DNA of 39,424 bases from Candidatus Obscuribacterales bacterium (GCA_019747875.1 JAIEQI010000165.1:1-39424); one strand, 5' to 3'; shown: positions 9,000-17,373, counted from the first letter of the stretch. The notes: a model not told the origin generated them from the letters alone. Numbers and translations are program-made.

Positions 9000-9325
9000 G
9001 CAGAATTGTACTCATGCTGCTAATGACAGACCTGCTATTAAAACTTTTAAAGCTGTGTTTCTTGTTATTTTTAGCACCAAGAGAGGTATAGCATTCTTGA
9101 CAAGGTGTTGTGTGAGGTGCAATCATTAATCTTGTAACCTGATACGATTTGTTATTTTTTTCGCTACGCTTTACTACTCATTTCAAAAAATAAAGGCTTT
9201 AAGCGCTCCATTTTGTAGTACGCTTGCAGGCTGAGTTAGGTGGATCAATTCGAGACGCCTGCCAATGTCTGTACAATTGCGGTACTGGAAGTTGTGAGTG
9301 TCCAGGCCGGGAGGAATAAATATCC
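9000..9325 (+). promoter_or_regulatory. Non-coding leader region upstream of the Flp pilin gene
   Basis: No gene is seen in this 326-base, partly AT-rich stretch between two divergent genes. TTGACA at 9097-9102 is a possible -35 box, but the best -10 candidate (around CATTAA, 9124-9129) is at poor spacing, so the promoter is uncertain. GGGAGG at 9309-9314 is a strong ribosome-binding site for flp, 11 bases before its ATG. Confidence 0.4.
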
Positions 9326-9526
9326 ATGACCAATACTTTGAAAAACTTCCTATCTGACGAGTCCGGACAAGGTATCACAGAATACGGTGCAATCTTGGCA
9401 TTCGTCGCTTTGCTAGTTGCAGTTGTGTTTAGCTTTGCTCAAGGCACATTGACTCAAGCAATCTCGCAATCGTTCTCAACGATTGTTTTCCAGCTCAACA
9501 AGCTGAATGGTTATACATCCACATAA
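9326..9526 (+). CDS. flp: Flp/Fap-type (type IVb) pilin
   Basis: A 66-residue type IVb prepilin, the structural subunit of a Tad pilus. A short leader ends in ESGQGITEYG, which matches the class IVb prepilin site: cleavage after the glycine before QGITEYG, leaving glutamate at mature position 5 and the EY pair. A hydrophobic helix follows (AILAFVALLVAVVFSFA). The short C-terminal tail is polar. The size is normal for Flp pilins. GGGAGG precedes the start, and a good intrinsic terminator follows, so the pilin can be made at high level independently of the assembly genes that start 672 bases downstream. It should be processed by the peptidase encoded at 16729-17322. Confidence 0.95.
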   Translation: MTNTLKNFLSDESGQGITEYGAILAFVALLVAVVFSFAQGTLTQAISQSFSTIVFQLNKLNGYTST

Positions 9527-9546
9527 AGTTGGACGAGAAAATTACT

Positions 9547-9589
9547 GGGGGCGAGCGAGGGGGGCTATCCTTCTCGCTCGTCGCCTTTT
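9547..9589 (+). terminator. Rho-independent terminator after flp
   Basis: GCGAGCGAG (9551-9559) pairs with CTCGCTCG-TCGC (9573-9584, one bulged base) and is followed by TTTT (9586-9589). It sits about 20 bases after the pilin stop, which separates pilin transcription from cpaB. Confidence 0.82.
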
Positions 9590-10198
9590 ATGCGCTATTT
9601 TCGCAAGGTCCTCCGTCCAGATCTCTGGTTCTGGAAGATGACTTGTGTTCAGTGCTCAACCTGACTGCGCTCAAGTTAAGTTGCGATATTTTGTTGGTCT
9701 GAGGATTTCGCAACGTCGGATAATTTTTGAATTTAGTCGGGCACCGATATCGGTCAGGGACTTCAACTGAGAGCGCCTCAGGTGATCTTCGTGTTTGCAG
9801 ATTCGAAGCTGCGGCTCAGCCTGGAAAGCGCTTCCAATTAATTTGTTGGACTGATCTGCGTCATCCTAACCATCACAAGTAGTGGCAAGTTGCACTTATC
9901 AAGATCTAGGTGAATGTAGCTTGTACTCTCGTAGATCCGTCATCTGACGGATCTTTGTAGCCCAAGAGCTCCGCCCTGAGAGGAATTGCTAAGAAAGTTA
10001 CAGAGATTTTTCGGTATGGCTGATAAACCTCTTGAATAATGTCCATGCGCCTTAACAGCTTTTGAAGCCCGTCGCCCTTTCCAAGATGATGTTCGGATTT
10101 CAAGGAGCACGAAAGAATCATTGTCCGCGTCTCACGAATATGCGTTAATAGTATCTGGTTAATCTTTTTCGCCGTTGTAATTAGTAAGGGGGATAGAA
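9590..10198. other. 608-base gene-free stretch between flp and cpaB
   Basis: I see no convincing gene here. A minus-strand open frame (9906-10238) overlaps the cpaB start, has no recognisable domain or ribosome site and is judged spurious. The stretch holds one strong 22-base palindrome (9933-9954), and AAGGGGGATAG just before 10199 serves cpaB as ribosome site. A long 5' leader or an unrecognised small RNA is possible. Confidence 0.5.
9933..9954. repeat. Perfect 10-bp inverted repeat
   Basis: AGATCCGTCA (9933-9942) and TGACGGATCT (9945-9954) are perfect complements separated by two bases. TTTG follows on the plus strand. It may be a hairpin in the cpaB leader, a weak terminator, or a dimeric-repressor operator. 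Confidence 0.6.
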
Positions 10199-11140
10199 AT
10201 GAGAAACCTATTCCTGAGCCTCTCAAGAATGCCTCCATTCTTGATGCTGTTGATCATTGTGGGCTTGGCCGTTACCGCGACCATGCTTTACATGCAACAG
10301 TCAGAAAAGGCACGGAAGGAAATCACTGATATCAAGTCCGCTCAGGAAGCGCAAGCCAGCCTGAAAGGACCAGTAGTTTACGCAACCAAGGATATTCCCG
10401 AGGGAACGGAAATTACCGCTGACGCTTTGGAAGTCAAAGAAGAAGCACAAGCGAAAATTCCTGCGCAAGCAATGACCAACCCGAGTGCTGGTGTGGGTGG
10501 CGTGGCCGCCTACCCAATTCAAGCTGGCACTATGGTGTTCATGAACGCAGTGAAGGCTCGCGCAGTACAAGTCGGATTTGAAGGCAAAATCAAGGAAGGA
10601 TATCGCGCCGTTACTTTCGGTATCGATTCTAACTCCGGGGTTGCTGGCTTCATCGCTCCCGGCAGCCATGTCGACGTGCTCTGCATCACCGGTTCGGCAG
10701 CTGATACCAAAGCAGCTCCCGTTCTCTCCGATGTTGAAGTAATCGCAGTTGGTACCACCTACCGCAAGGCACCAGGTGAAACCACCGCGACTCAAGCCAG
10801 CTCCATCACGGTGCTGGTCAACCCGGACGATGCTGAAAAACTCGTCAAGGCCGTTACTGCAGGTAAACCATACCTGACATTGCGTAACGAAAAGGATCAC
10901 CAGCCTCTGGCTACCGTGGACATCACTGCGTTGTTCCCGAAACCACCTAAGGCTGAGGATGCAGGTGATATGACGGCAAGCAGCTTGCCGCCACCGAACC
11001 TTCCCCCACCGCCGTTGCCTGGTGCACCGTCGCCTGTTGATGCTAACGCACCAGCAGCGCCGCCACCGCCCCCACCGATGCATGAAATCGAGTTGTGGTC
11101 TGGCAGCAAGAAAGAGGTTCTCTCAGTCCCTCAGGGCTAG
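10199..11140 (+). CDS. cpaB: Flp pilus assembly protein CpaB/RcpC
   Basis: A 313-residue CpaB/RcpC family protein, a periplasmic component of Tad pilus assembly. One N-terminal membrane segment (about 14-31, FLMLLIIVGLAVTATML) anchors it. A SAF-type domain follows (VVYATKDIPEGTEITADALEVKE, about 60-82), then the RcpC region (AVTFGIDSNSGVAGFIAPGSHVDVL, about 140-164). The C-terminus is unusual: a strongly proline-rich tail (PPPNLPPPPLPG.. and a seven-proline run near 289-295) ending in a short charged segment. The start has AAGGGGGATAG upstream. CpaB normally works beside the RcpA/CpaC secretin, but no secretin gene follows here; cpaE comes next after 188 bases. Confidence 0.92.
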   Translation: MRNLFLSLSRMPPFLMLLIIVGLAVTATMLYMQQSEKARKEITDIKSAQEAQASLKGPVVYATKDIPEGTEITADALEVKEEAQAKIPAQAMTNPSAGVGGVAAYPIQAGTMVFMNAVKARAVQVGFEGKIKEGYRAVTFGIDSNSGVAGFIAPGSHVDVLCITGSAADTKAAPVLSDVEVIAVGTTYRKAPGETTATQASSITVLVNPDDAEKLVKAVTAGKPYLTLRNEKDHQPLATVDITALFPKPPKAEDAGDMTASSLPPPNLPPPPLPGAPSPVDANAPAAPPPPPPMHEIELWSGSKKEVLSVPQG

Positions 11141-11328
11141 AGTCCTCCGTGAGGAAGGTACCGCTAGTGGGTAAAAAGTCACTAGCGATAATAGCGACGG
11201 AAGCAAGAGGGCGAAAGTCCAAGCAGCTCCGGAGCGTTTGAAATCAGCGAAGGAGGTGAGAGGGGCGAAAGCTCAGCGAGCCTCCAAAGCTACAAAAAAA
11301 ATAGGTAATTCGGGAGAGCTTTAGGGTC
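11141..11328 (+). other. Structured intergenic RNA segment between cpaB and cpaE
   Basis: Several perfect stems occur in this 188-base spacer: CGCTAGTG/CACTAGCG (11162-11169 with 11180-11187), the palindrome GCTCCGGAGC (11226-11235), and GGAGG/CCTCC (11252-11256 with 11281-11285) enclosing a GAG/CTC inner stem. GGGCGAAAG occurs twice. No T-run follows any stem, so they are not simple terminators. No known riboswitch consensus was recognised. It could be an mRNA processing or stability element inside the operon. Confidence 0.4.
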
Positions 11329-12522
11329 ATGAAACTAACTACGCTGTTGGTATGCGATGCCGGTCTGGACAAACGCCAGACCATCGAAGACTTGATTCAC
11401 AGCCAGCCTTCGCTGGCACTTGTGAGCACTGTTTCCGGCGGGATGGCTAGAGAGCAGATCGGAAGTTTGCACCCAAAGCTAGTTTGGATCGAATTGAGCC
11501 CGGCTCCGGTCCGAGGTCTTTCTTTGTTGGCTGAACTGAGAGAGGCCTTCCCCGAAATCTATTTCTTCGTCAGCTATGAAGTTCCGGACCCCGAGTTGAT
11601 TCGCACCGCGTATCGACTCGGGGCTTCGGACTTCCTCGATGCTGAACGGTGGCGCACAGACTTGCCAGCTGCCGTGCAGAGCATTTTGCTCAAGCATCAA
11701 TCGGAGTCTGTTTCAACAGCATCAGGAAAAGTAATCGCCATATTCAGCCCCACAGGCGGTATCGGCGCCACCACCATCGTCACCAACATTGCCGGTTATC
11801 TCGGTAAGTATGGTGAATCCTGCATCGTTGACCTCGACTTGCAGTTCGGAATGGTGGCCCACTATCTCAACCTGGAGCCGTCGTTCTCACTCAGCACGAT
11901 TGACTTTTCACACACCAATTTCGATTCGACATACTTGCGCAACCTGATGACCAAGTATGACGACAAGCTCTCGGTGCTTGCTGCACCGCCAGAACTTGAA
12001 GATATCGGCGACATCTATGCCGCTCAAGTTCAAGAAATCCTCTACACGGCTAAGCAGGAGTTCCGCTACACGGTCGTTGACCTGCCGAAGAACTTGCTCG
12101 ATGAGCGCGCAATTGCCACTCTCGACCTGGCCGATCATGTTTGCGTTTTGACTGAATACAACTGGGCTTCGATTTTGAATACCAGAAAATGCTTAGACAC
12201 ATTTAAGGCGCACTATAATCAGGAGAAACTGCTCCTGGTTATCAACAAATCCGAGTGGTTGCCTCAGGATGTGCTCAGCGAATGCCGAGCCAACCTGAAC
12301 TACCCTGTGTATCATGAAATACAGAACGACCCGAAGACAGCCAAATGGGTTATCAACCAGGGTCAAATCGCTCCACCTCACACCGGACTGGGCAGGTCAA
12401 TGGAATCGCTTGCCCGCAAAATTACGGGAGGAGAGCAGCTGCTCCTTACTCAGAAAGAAGAGAAAGGTGGCGGCGGATTCAAATTCCCAGCAATTTTCGG
12501 TGGACCCAAGAAACAAAAGTAA
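11329..12522 (+). CDS. cpaE: CpaE/TadZ pilus assembly ATPase-like protein
   Basis: A 397-residue CpaE/TadZ protein: an N-terminal response-receiver-like domain (about 1-125) joined to a MinD/ParA-type ATPase domain (about 133-375). TadZ proteins localise Tad assembly to a cell pole or site. The receiver half lacks an obvious phospho-acceptor arrangement (LVWIELSPAP where the aspartate would sit). The Walker A region reads SPTGGIGATT (140-149): both lysines of the MinD-type K-G-G-x-G-K-T motif are replaced, by T142 and A147. Atypical P-loops are known in this family. The CIVDLDLQFG segment (165-174) is conserved. The C-terminus is glycine- and lysine-rich. It ends 14 bases before cpaF. Confidence 0.9.
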   Translation: MKLTTLLVCDAGLDKRQTIEDLIHSQPSLALVSTVSGGMAREQIGSLHPKLVWIELSPAPVRGLSLLAELREAFPEIYFFVSYEVPDPELIRTAYRLGASDFLDAERWRTDLPAAVQSILLKHQSESVSTASGKVIAIFSPTGGIGATTIVTNIAGYLGKYGESCIVDLDLQFGMVAHYLNLEPSFSLSTIDFSHTNFDSTYLRNLMTKYDDKLSVLAAPPELEDIGDIYAAQVQEILYTAKQEFRYTVVDLPKNLLDERAIATLDLADHVCVLTEYNWASILNTRKCLDTFKAHYNQEKLLLVINKSEWLPQDVLSECRANLNYPVYHEIQNDPKTAKWVINQGQIAPPHTGLGRSMESLARKITGGEQLLLTQKEEKGGGGFKFPAIFGGPKKQK

Positions 12523-12536
12523 GAGGTTAAGCAGAA

Positions 12537-14129
12537 ATGTCTGACGACGAGAACAACCAACAGGGCGGTGGTCAAAACCTGCCGGCTCGCCAGGCCTCAT
12601 CTTTGATGGGTCAATTGGTGCGCCAGCGCCAGGCAAGTGAAATTGCTCCGCAGCAACAGCAAGGCGGATTGGCTGCCGGTGGACCAGGAGCCGGCATGTC
12701 CGGACGGGGTCCACAAACCGGTATGGCCGGTCAGCAGCAATCAACCCAGATGGAACAGCCAGGCGGCAGCTTCTCGAAAGCCGATCTGGAGCGACTTGAT
12801 CGCAAAGAAGAAGGGGACATGCATGGACAAGTCATCCATGATCCCAACGCCGATCAAAGCAAATTTCAGGCCAACCTATTGCTCATTCGTGAGCGCGAAA
12901 AAATCATCATCGAGCAACTGAGAAGAGAGCTCGATACATCAAGACTTACTCAAATCAGTGAAGATACCCAGGCGCAAGTGCGCGCCCGTATCCGTGAAAT
13001 GGTGAACAGCGACCCGGCTCCTCTCACCATGATGGAAAAAGGTATTCTCCTGCAGAATGTGCTGGACGAGATCTTCGGTTTCGGACCTTTAGGTCCACTA
13101 CTGCGAGACCCAAGCGTCGGCGATATTTGCGTAAACCGTTTCGATTCTATTTATGTAGAACGTCACGGTCGTCTGGAAAAAACAACGGTGGCATTTGAGA
13201 ATGATCGCCACCTGCGCCAGACAATCGACAAAATCATTCAACCACTAGGCCGCCGTCTCGACGATAACTCACCAATGGTTGACGCCCGTCTTCCAAACGG
13301 TTCACGGGTTAACGCCACGATTCCGCCAGTATCAATCGATGGTCCGACAGTGACAATCCGATGCTTTGGCACAACGATTATGTCACTCGGTCAGCTCGTT
13401 GAAAAAGGCGCCATGTCATTGCAGATGGCTGAGGTACTGAAAGCTTGCGTCAAAGCGCGTATCAACCTCATCATCTCCGGTGGTACAGGTTCCGGTAAAA
13501 CAACTCTACTCAATGCACTTTCAGCTCACATCAATCCGCGTGAACGAATCATCACCATCGAGGACGCAGCTGAATTGAGACTGCAGCACGAGCACTGGGT
13601 GCGCATGGAAACAAGACCGCCAAACATCGAAGGCAAGGGTCAGATCACACAGCGTATGCTTGTGATCAATACACTTCGTATGCGTCCCGACCGCATCATT
13701 CTCGGGGAATGCCGGGGTGAGGAAGCGTTCGACATGTTGCAGGCCATGAACACCGGTCACTCAGGTTCAATGACCACAATCCACGCCAACACACCGCGTG
13801 ACTGCACGAAGCGTTTGGAAAACATGATTCTCATGGGTGGTATGGACATGCCTGCAAAAGCAGCACGCGAACTAATCGCCTCTGCTATTCAGCTCATTGT
13901 TCAGATCAAGCGTCTGGAAGACGGTACAAGAAGAGTCACCGAAGTCGCTGAGATAACTGGTATGGAAGGCGAAACCATCGCTATTTCTACTCTCTTCCAC
14001 CTCGAGCGGGAAGGAAGAGATGCCAGAGGCTTCTTCAAATGCCGTCACGTCGGCTCCGGCTTGCCGCCGAAGTTTATGGATCAAATTGAACAAGAAGCTA
14101 TTCCATTCAAATTGGAATGGTTGCGCTAA
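12537..14129 (+). CDS. cpaF: CpaF/TadA pilus assembly secretion ATPase
   Basis: A 530-residue type II/IV secretion ATPase that powers Tad pilus extension. The first 75 residues are a Gln/Gly-rich low-complexity extension. After that come the helical N-domain (about 105-160), the CpaF domain with PLLRDPSVGDICVN, Walker A GGTGSGKT (315-322), Asp box IITIEDAAEL (338-347), Walker B RPDRIILGECRG (383-394) and His box TGHSGSMTTIHAN (407-419). All catalytic elements are intact. Hexameric and cytoplasmic, it acts with the TadB and TadC membrane proteins encoded directly downstream. AGAGG precedes the start. Confidence 0.97.
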   Translation: MSDDENNQQGGGQNLPARQASSLMGQLVRQRQASEIAPQQQQGGLAAGGPGAGMSGRGPQTGMAGQQQSTQMEQPGGSFSKADLERLDRKEEGDMHGQVIHDPNADQSKFQANLLLIREREKIIIEQLRRELDTSRLTQISEDTQAQVRARIREMVNSDPAPLTMMEKGILLQNVLDEIFGFGPLGPLLRDPSVGDICVNRFDSIYVERHGRLEKTTVAFENDRHLRQTIDKIIQPLGRRLDDNSPMVDARLPNGSRVNATIPPVSIDGPTVTIRCFGTTIMSLGQLVEKGAMSLQMAEVLKACVKARINLIISGGTGSGKTTLLNALSAHINPRERIITIEDAAELRLQHEHWVRMETRPPNIEGKGQITQRMLVINTLRMRPDRIILGECRGEEAFDMLQAMNTGHSGSMTTIHANTPRDCTKRLENMILMGGMDMPAKAARELIASAIQLIVQIKRLEDGTRRVTEVAEITGMEGETIAISTLFHLEREGRDARGFFKCRHVGSGLPPKFMDQIEQEAIPFKLEWLR

Positions 14130-14185
14130 GGTTCTTTGTACGTTCGTTCGCTAGAATGCTTACCGACTAATAGCAGAGTGACCTT

Positions 14186-15403
14186 ATGGATCCAAATCAA
14201 ACACTCATAGCTCAAACTGATCCTAACACCGGCCAGCCGCTGCCGGCTGCTGGCGATCCTTCTCAAAGTGCTCCGACCGGAGCTGATCCGTCTCAAACCT
14301 CGGCGCCTGTCGACCCGTCACAAGCGGCTCCTGCAGGCACAAGTACTGATACGTCATCCTCCTATGGAAGCAGCACTTATTCGAGCACCGGCACTGATAC
14401 CATGTCCGGCACCACGGCTTCGACCGGTACACCAACTACCGAGCCGGCAATGTTTTTGGGGATCCCTATCGATAGTCTAGTCGTGGGAGCACCACTTTTC
14501 ATTGCTGGTGTTTTGGTTTTTGCCTGGTTGACAGGGCGACAGCCGCACACTGAGCAGCTGAGCCGGCTTGATAAGCAGCGCAAGCGCATTGAGGCCCGCG
14601 ATCAGGCCAAGCCGGAGTCCGTGGATATCTTCGCACAAGAAAAAGAAGATTTCCTCGGAAAGCTGCTGTCGCAAGCTGGTTTGGAATCCCAATACGACAA
14701 GATGAAGACTAACTGGATTCTTGCCGTTATCGGCACCACTGTTGGAATGGTCGTGATTTGTTTATTCCAGGCGCCAGTACTGATGCCATTCAGCATAGTC
14801 CTTGGCCCTGGTCTGGGGTCATTCGGATTTGTCCAATACATAAAATGGCAGGGCGGCGAGCGGCAAAAACGACTGACCGCACAGCTTCCTCAAGTTTTAG
14901 AAACAATGGTGAGTACTCTGAAAGCAGGTTCGCCCGTAGTTGAGTGCTTTAAGCTTCTGGCTGAAACCGCCCCTGAACCTATTCGCTCTGAATTTAGACG
15001 GGGACTGGTATCGCTTCAACTAGGAAAACCTTTCCGCGATGTACTGGCCGAGATGGGCACCCGCATCCGAACCGCTGACTTTAAGTTGCTTACGCAGGCC
15101 ATCTTCATAAGCCAGGACGTAGGTGCTAACTTAGCAGACGTAGTGGCCACCATCGCTGAGGCGATTCGTGAACGATTCAGATTGCGCGACTTCCTGAATT
15201 CATTGACTGCTCAAGGTAAGATGACGGCGCTCTTCATTGGAAGCTTGCCATATTTCATCACTGCGATGACTTACGTTATGGCTCCCGGTTATATTACGCC
15301 GTTCTTGAATCACCCGATCGCCCGCATCATCTTCATCGGGATGATGATCTGGGAAGCTATCGGTGCGTACATACTCGTGAAAATGACGACATTTGAGGTC
15401 TAA
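14186..15403 (+). CDS. tadB: TadB-like inner-membrane platform protein (T2SF domain)
   Basis: A type II secretion F-domain membrane protein, equivalent to TadB, forming the inner-membrane platform for the CpaF ATPase. The first 90 residues are a Ser/Thr/Pro/Asp-rich low-complexity segment with repeated DPSQ units. A membrane segment (about 95-113), a basic cytoplasmic linker, and two further membrane segments (about 171-190 and 195-217) follow. The T2SF core is seen in LPQVLETMVSTLKAGSPVVECFKLLAE (about 235-261) and VGANLADVVATIAEAIRERFRLR. The C-terminal two membrane segments end the protein. The N-terminal extension is not usual for TadB. It is six bases from tadC. Confidence 0.9.
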   Translation: MDPNQTLIAQTDPNTGQPLPAAGDPSQSAPTGADPSQTSAPVDPSQAAPAGTSTDTSSSYGSSTYSSTGTDTMSGTTASTGTPTTEPAMFLGIPIDSLVVGAPLFIAGVLVFAWLTGRQPHTEQLSRLDKQRKRIEARDQAKPESVDIFAQEKEDFLGKLLSQAGLESQYDKMKTNWILAVIGTTVGMVVICLFQAPVLMPFSIVLGPGLGSFGFVQYIKWQGGERQKRLTAQLPQVLETMVSTLKAGSPVVECFKLLAETAPEPIRSEFRRGLVSLQLGKPFRDVLAEMGTRIRTADFKLLTQAIFISQDVGANLADVVATIAEAIRERFRLRDFLNSLTAQGKMTALFIGSLPYFITAMTYVMAPGYITPFLNHPIARIIFIGMMIWEAIGAYILVKMTTFEV

Positions 15404-15409
15404 GAATCC

Positions 15410-16336
15410 ATGGAAATGATGGGAGCAATGATGACGTTCGGCGCGGTCCTTTTCGGACTGCTCGCGTTGTATTTGCCGATTGCTCAAATGAATTTTGACC
15501 AATACGGTGTGCGTGTTCGTCCGCGCAAGAAGGTCGAAGGTCCATCGGAAGCTCAAAAGCAAAAAGAATCGGCCATCAACAATGCACTTAAGTCGCTTGG
15601 TGAGGCGGTTTTGACTACATTTCCTCAGGTCTGCGATGAGCGTACCAAGATACTTTTGATTCATGCCGATTACAGAACACCTGCACACCTTGCCACCTTC
15701 ATTGGTATCAAGACGGCGATGGTAGCGGGCATTGACATTCTTTGTATGTTCAGCGGAATGGACATTTTGCTAAAAGTGGCGGCCATGGTGGGAGCAGCGT
15801 TTGTTGCCTGGACCATGCCCAACTTCTTCCTTGCCGGTCGCGTTAAAAAGCGTCAGGACTTGATTCTTTTGGAACTGCCCACTGTCATTGACCTTTTGAT
15901 CGTTTGTGCACAAGCCGGTCTCGGCTTGCTCATGTGTATCGACAAAGTGCAGAAGGAAACTCACGACACTTGTCCCAACCTGTCCTCTGAGCTTGAGCAA
16001 CTTATTCACGACGTCAAAGTCTTCGCGAAATCTGTTCCAATCGCACTGAAGGATATGGGTGAACGCTGTGGTGTTGAAGATATCACTTCAATGGCCAGTG
16101 CTCTAATCTCGGCGGAGTCTAAAGGTTCTGACATTAGCTATCCTTTGAAGCAGCAAGCGGTTGCCTTGCGTGACAAATTGAAGCGTAAGAAGGAAGAAGA
16201 GGCATCCAAGACCCCGGTAAAAATGGTGCCTGTAATCATGTTGTTTGTTATGCCATTGATTCTCTGTCCGATGTTGGGGCCAGCAGTTATCACAATTATC
16301 CAGGCATTAGGACCGGCATTTGGCGGCGGCAAGTAA
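15410..16336 (+). CDS. tadC: TadC-like inner-membrane platform protein (T2SF domain)
   Basis: A second T2SF-domain platform protein, 308 residues, partner of TadB. A hydrophobic N-terminal segment (about 6-26) is followed by a polar stretch, two membrane segments (about 102-145), then the T2SF core: LILLELPTVIDLLIVCAQAGLGLLMCIDKV (about 151-180) and IALKDMGERCGVEDITSMASALI (about 206-228). The C-terminus has one or two hydrophobic segments (PVIMLFVMPLILCPMLGPAVI). Start ATG lies six bases after the tadB stop. Its 3' end overlaps the DUF192 gene by 17 bases. Confidence 0.92.
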   Translation: MEMMGAMMTFGAVLFGLLALYLPIAQMNFDQYGVRVRPRKKVEGPSEAQKQKESAINNALKSLGEAVLTTFPQVCDERTKILLIHADYRTPAHLATFIGIKTAMVAGIDILCMFSGMDILLKVAAMVGAAFVAWTMPNFFLAGRVKKRQDLILLELPTVIDLLIVCAQAGLGLLMCIDKVQKETHDTCPNLSSELEQLIHDVKVFAKSVPIALKDMGERCGVEDITSMASALISAESKGSDISYPLKQQAVALRDKLKRKKEEEASKTPVKMVPVIMLFVMPLILCPMLGPAVITIIQALGPAFGGGK

Positions 16337-16688
16337 GACTGCAGCTTACTTCAATAAGACCAAAGGTGTAATGCTGGCGGAGCGCGCACGCATTGCCGAT
16401 GCTTTTCTTGACCGTCTGGTCGGATTGCTTAAGACAAGCGACTTCCAGGTCGGTGATGGACTCTTTATCGTTCCATGCAATCAAATTCATATGTTCGGAA
16501 TGAAGTACGCAATCGATGTCGTTTTTGTCGACAAGAAAGGCATTGTTGTGGGACTCGCTGAACGAATTGGTCCTGGTCAGATGTCCAAAGTCTTTCCGCG
16601 AGCACACGCCTGCTTGGAACTTCCGGCTGGTGTCATCAGCGATACCAGCACGTCCGTAGGCGACGAAATTGAAACGCAAGTCTTCTAG
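16320..16688 (+). CDS. DUF192 family protein
   Basis: A 122-residue DUF192 protein, a small beta-rich fold of unknown biochemical role often found in Tad and other envelope loci. The diagnostic core is present: RARIADAFLDRLVGLLKTSDFQVGDGLFIVPCNQIHMFGM (two runs, about 22-61) and IDVVFVDKKGIVVGL, ending in CLELPAGVI. The frame opens at a TTG (16320) inside the tadC 3' end. An ATG at 16371 is an alternative, but it would cut into the domain start. No signal peptide is visible with either start, although many DUF192 proteins are exported. The overlap implies co-expression with tadC. Confidence 0.85.
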   Translation: MAAASKTAAYFNKTKGVMLAERARIADAFLDRLVGLLKTSDFQVGDGLFIVPCNQIHMFGMKYAIDVVFVDKKGIVVGLAERIGPGQMSKVFPRAHACLELPAGVISDTSTSVGDEIETQVF

Positions 16689-16698
16689 TGTGATTTGC

Positions 16699-16729
16699 GT
16701 AGACGCGCTTTGCATGCGCTCTGCGCTAC
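16699..16729. terminator. Possible bidirectional hairpin between DUF192 and prepilin peptidase genes
   Basis: GTAG (16699-16702) and CTAC (16726-16729) flank GCGC (16705-16708) and GCGC (16716-16719), giving an interrupted hairpin in the 40-base gap of two convergent genes. There is no clear T-run, so terminator function is a guess from position. Confidence 0.3.
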
Positions 16730-17322
16730 TAATCTACGAAGCCAAAGAAAAGCAGTGTCTGTTTCTCAAATAGAAAAGTGCAAAGAGTTCCCAAGGCAAT
16801 GAACGGTGCAACGGGAATGATTTCTTTTCTGATTGCATTCAGTCCATCCATGTTAACGCCTTGCCATTGGCCGCCAGCCTTTTGCAGTTCAAACGACATT
16901 GCCAGCTGCTTCCAAGGAAGCGCAATTGCCATTCGAAAGAGGCTAAAGATGCCAAAGCAAAGGCTGTAGTAGAAATAGACCATAAGAACGGGACCGGGGC
17001 CAAGAATGCTCCCGATTGCTCCCATCAATTTAGTGTCGCCATGGCCGAACTTGCTCATAAAGGCTTTTGTGACGGCCATAATGAATACGCCGGTAAACCA
17101 GCCGATAACGGCATTAGTGGCGCCGGCAGCAAACGCCAGTGGCATATCGTTCATGCGCGTCCATGATGCAAAATAGATTCCCTGGAGAAGTATTCCGAGG
17201 AACGCTGCCGGAAACGTAAGTTTGTTCGGTATCTTGTGTGATTTGATGTCGGTAGCCGAGGCAATACTGACGACAATCAGTGCAACGATGCGTAGAAAAA
17301 TTCCCGGGATCACGAACATCAT
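16729..17322 (-). CDS. cpaA: Prepilin peptidase CpaA/TadV (A24 family)
   Basis: A 197-residue A24-family aspartic prepilin peptidase without the N-terminal methylase part, as usual for CpaA/TadV. The two catalytic aspartates are visible: D25 in SATDIKSHKIPN and D96 in the GxGD-type motif KFGHGDTKLMGA. About six hydrophobic segments are present. It should cleave the Flp pilin encoded at 9326. Transcribed towards the DUF192 gene, it is not in the same operon as the assembly genes. AGAGGA lies 12 bases before the start; a second ATG follows directly, so the start may be one codon later. Confidence 0.93.
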   Translation of the reverse strand: MMFVIPGIFLRIVALIVVSIASATDIKSHKIPNKLTFPAAFLGILLQGIYFASWTRMNDMPLAFAAGATNAVIGWFTGVFIMAVTKAFMSKFGHGDTKLMGAIGSILGPGPVLMVYFYYSLCFGIFSLFRMAIALPWKQLAMSFELQKAGGQWQGVNMDGLNAIRKEIIPVAPFIALGTLCTFLFEKQTLLFFGFVD

Positions 17323-17373
17323 GCTGCGTCAATTTCCTCTGCGTGCCTGCACATATATAGATTAGGGTATTGG

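Noticed and set aside
9906..10238. 110-residue minus-strand open frame in the flp-cpaB gap
   Set aside because: It overlaps the cpaB start, lacks a ribosome site and shows no recognisable domain or protein-like pattern.
11141..11328. Cyclic-di-GMP (GEMM) or other known riboswitch in the cpaB-cpaE spacer
   Set aside because: Stems exist, but the conserved core bases of known classes were not found by eye.
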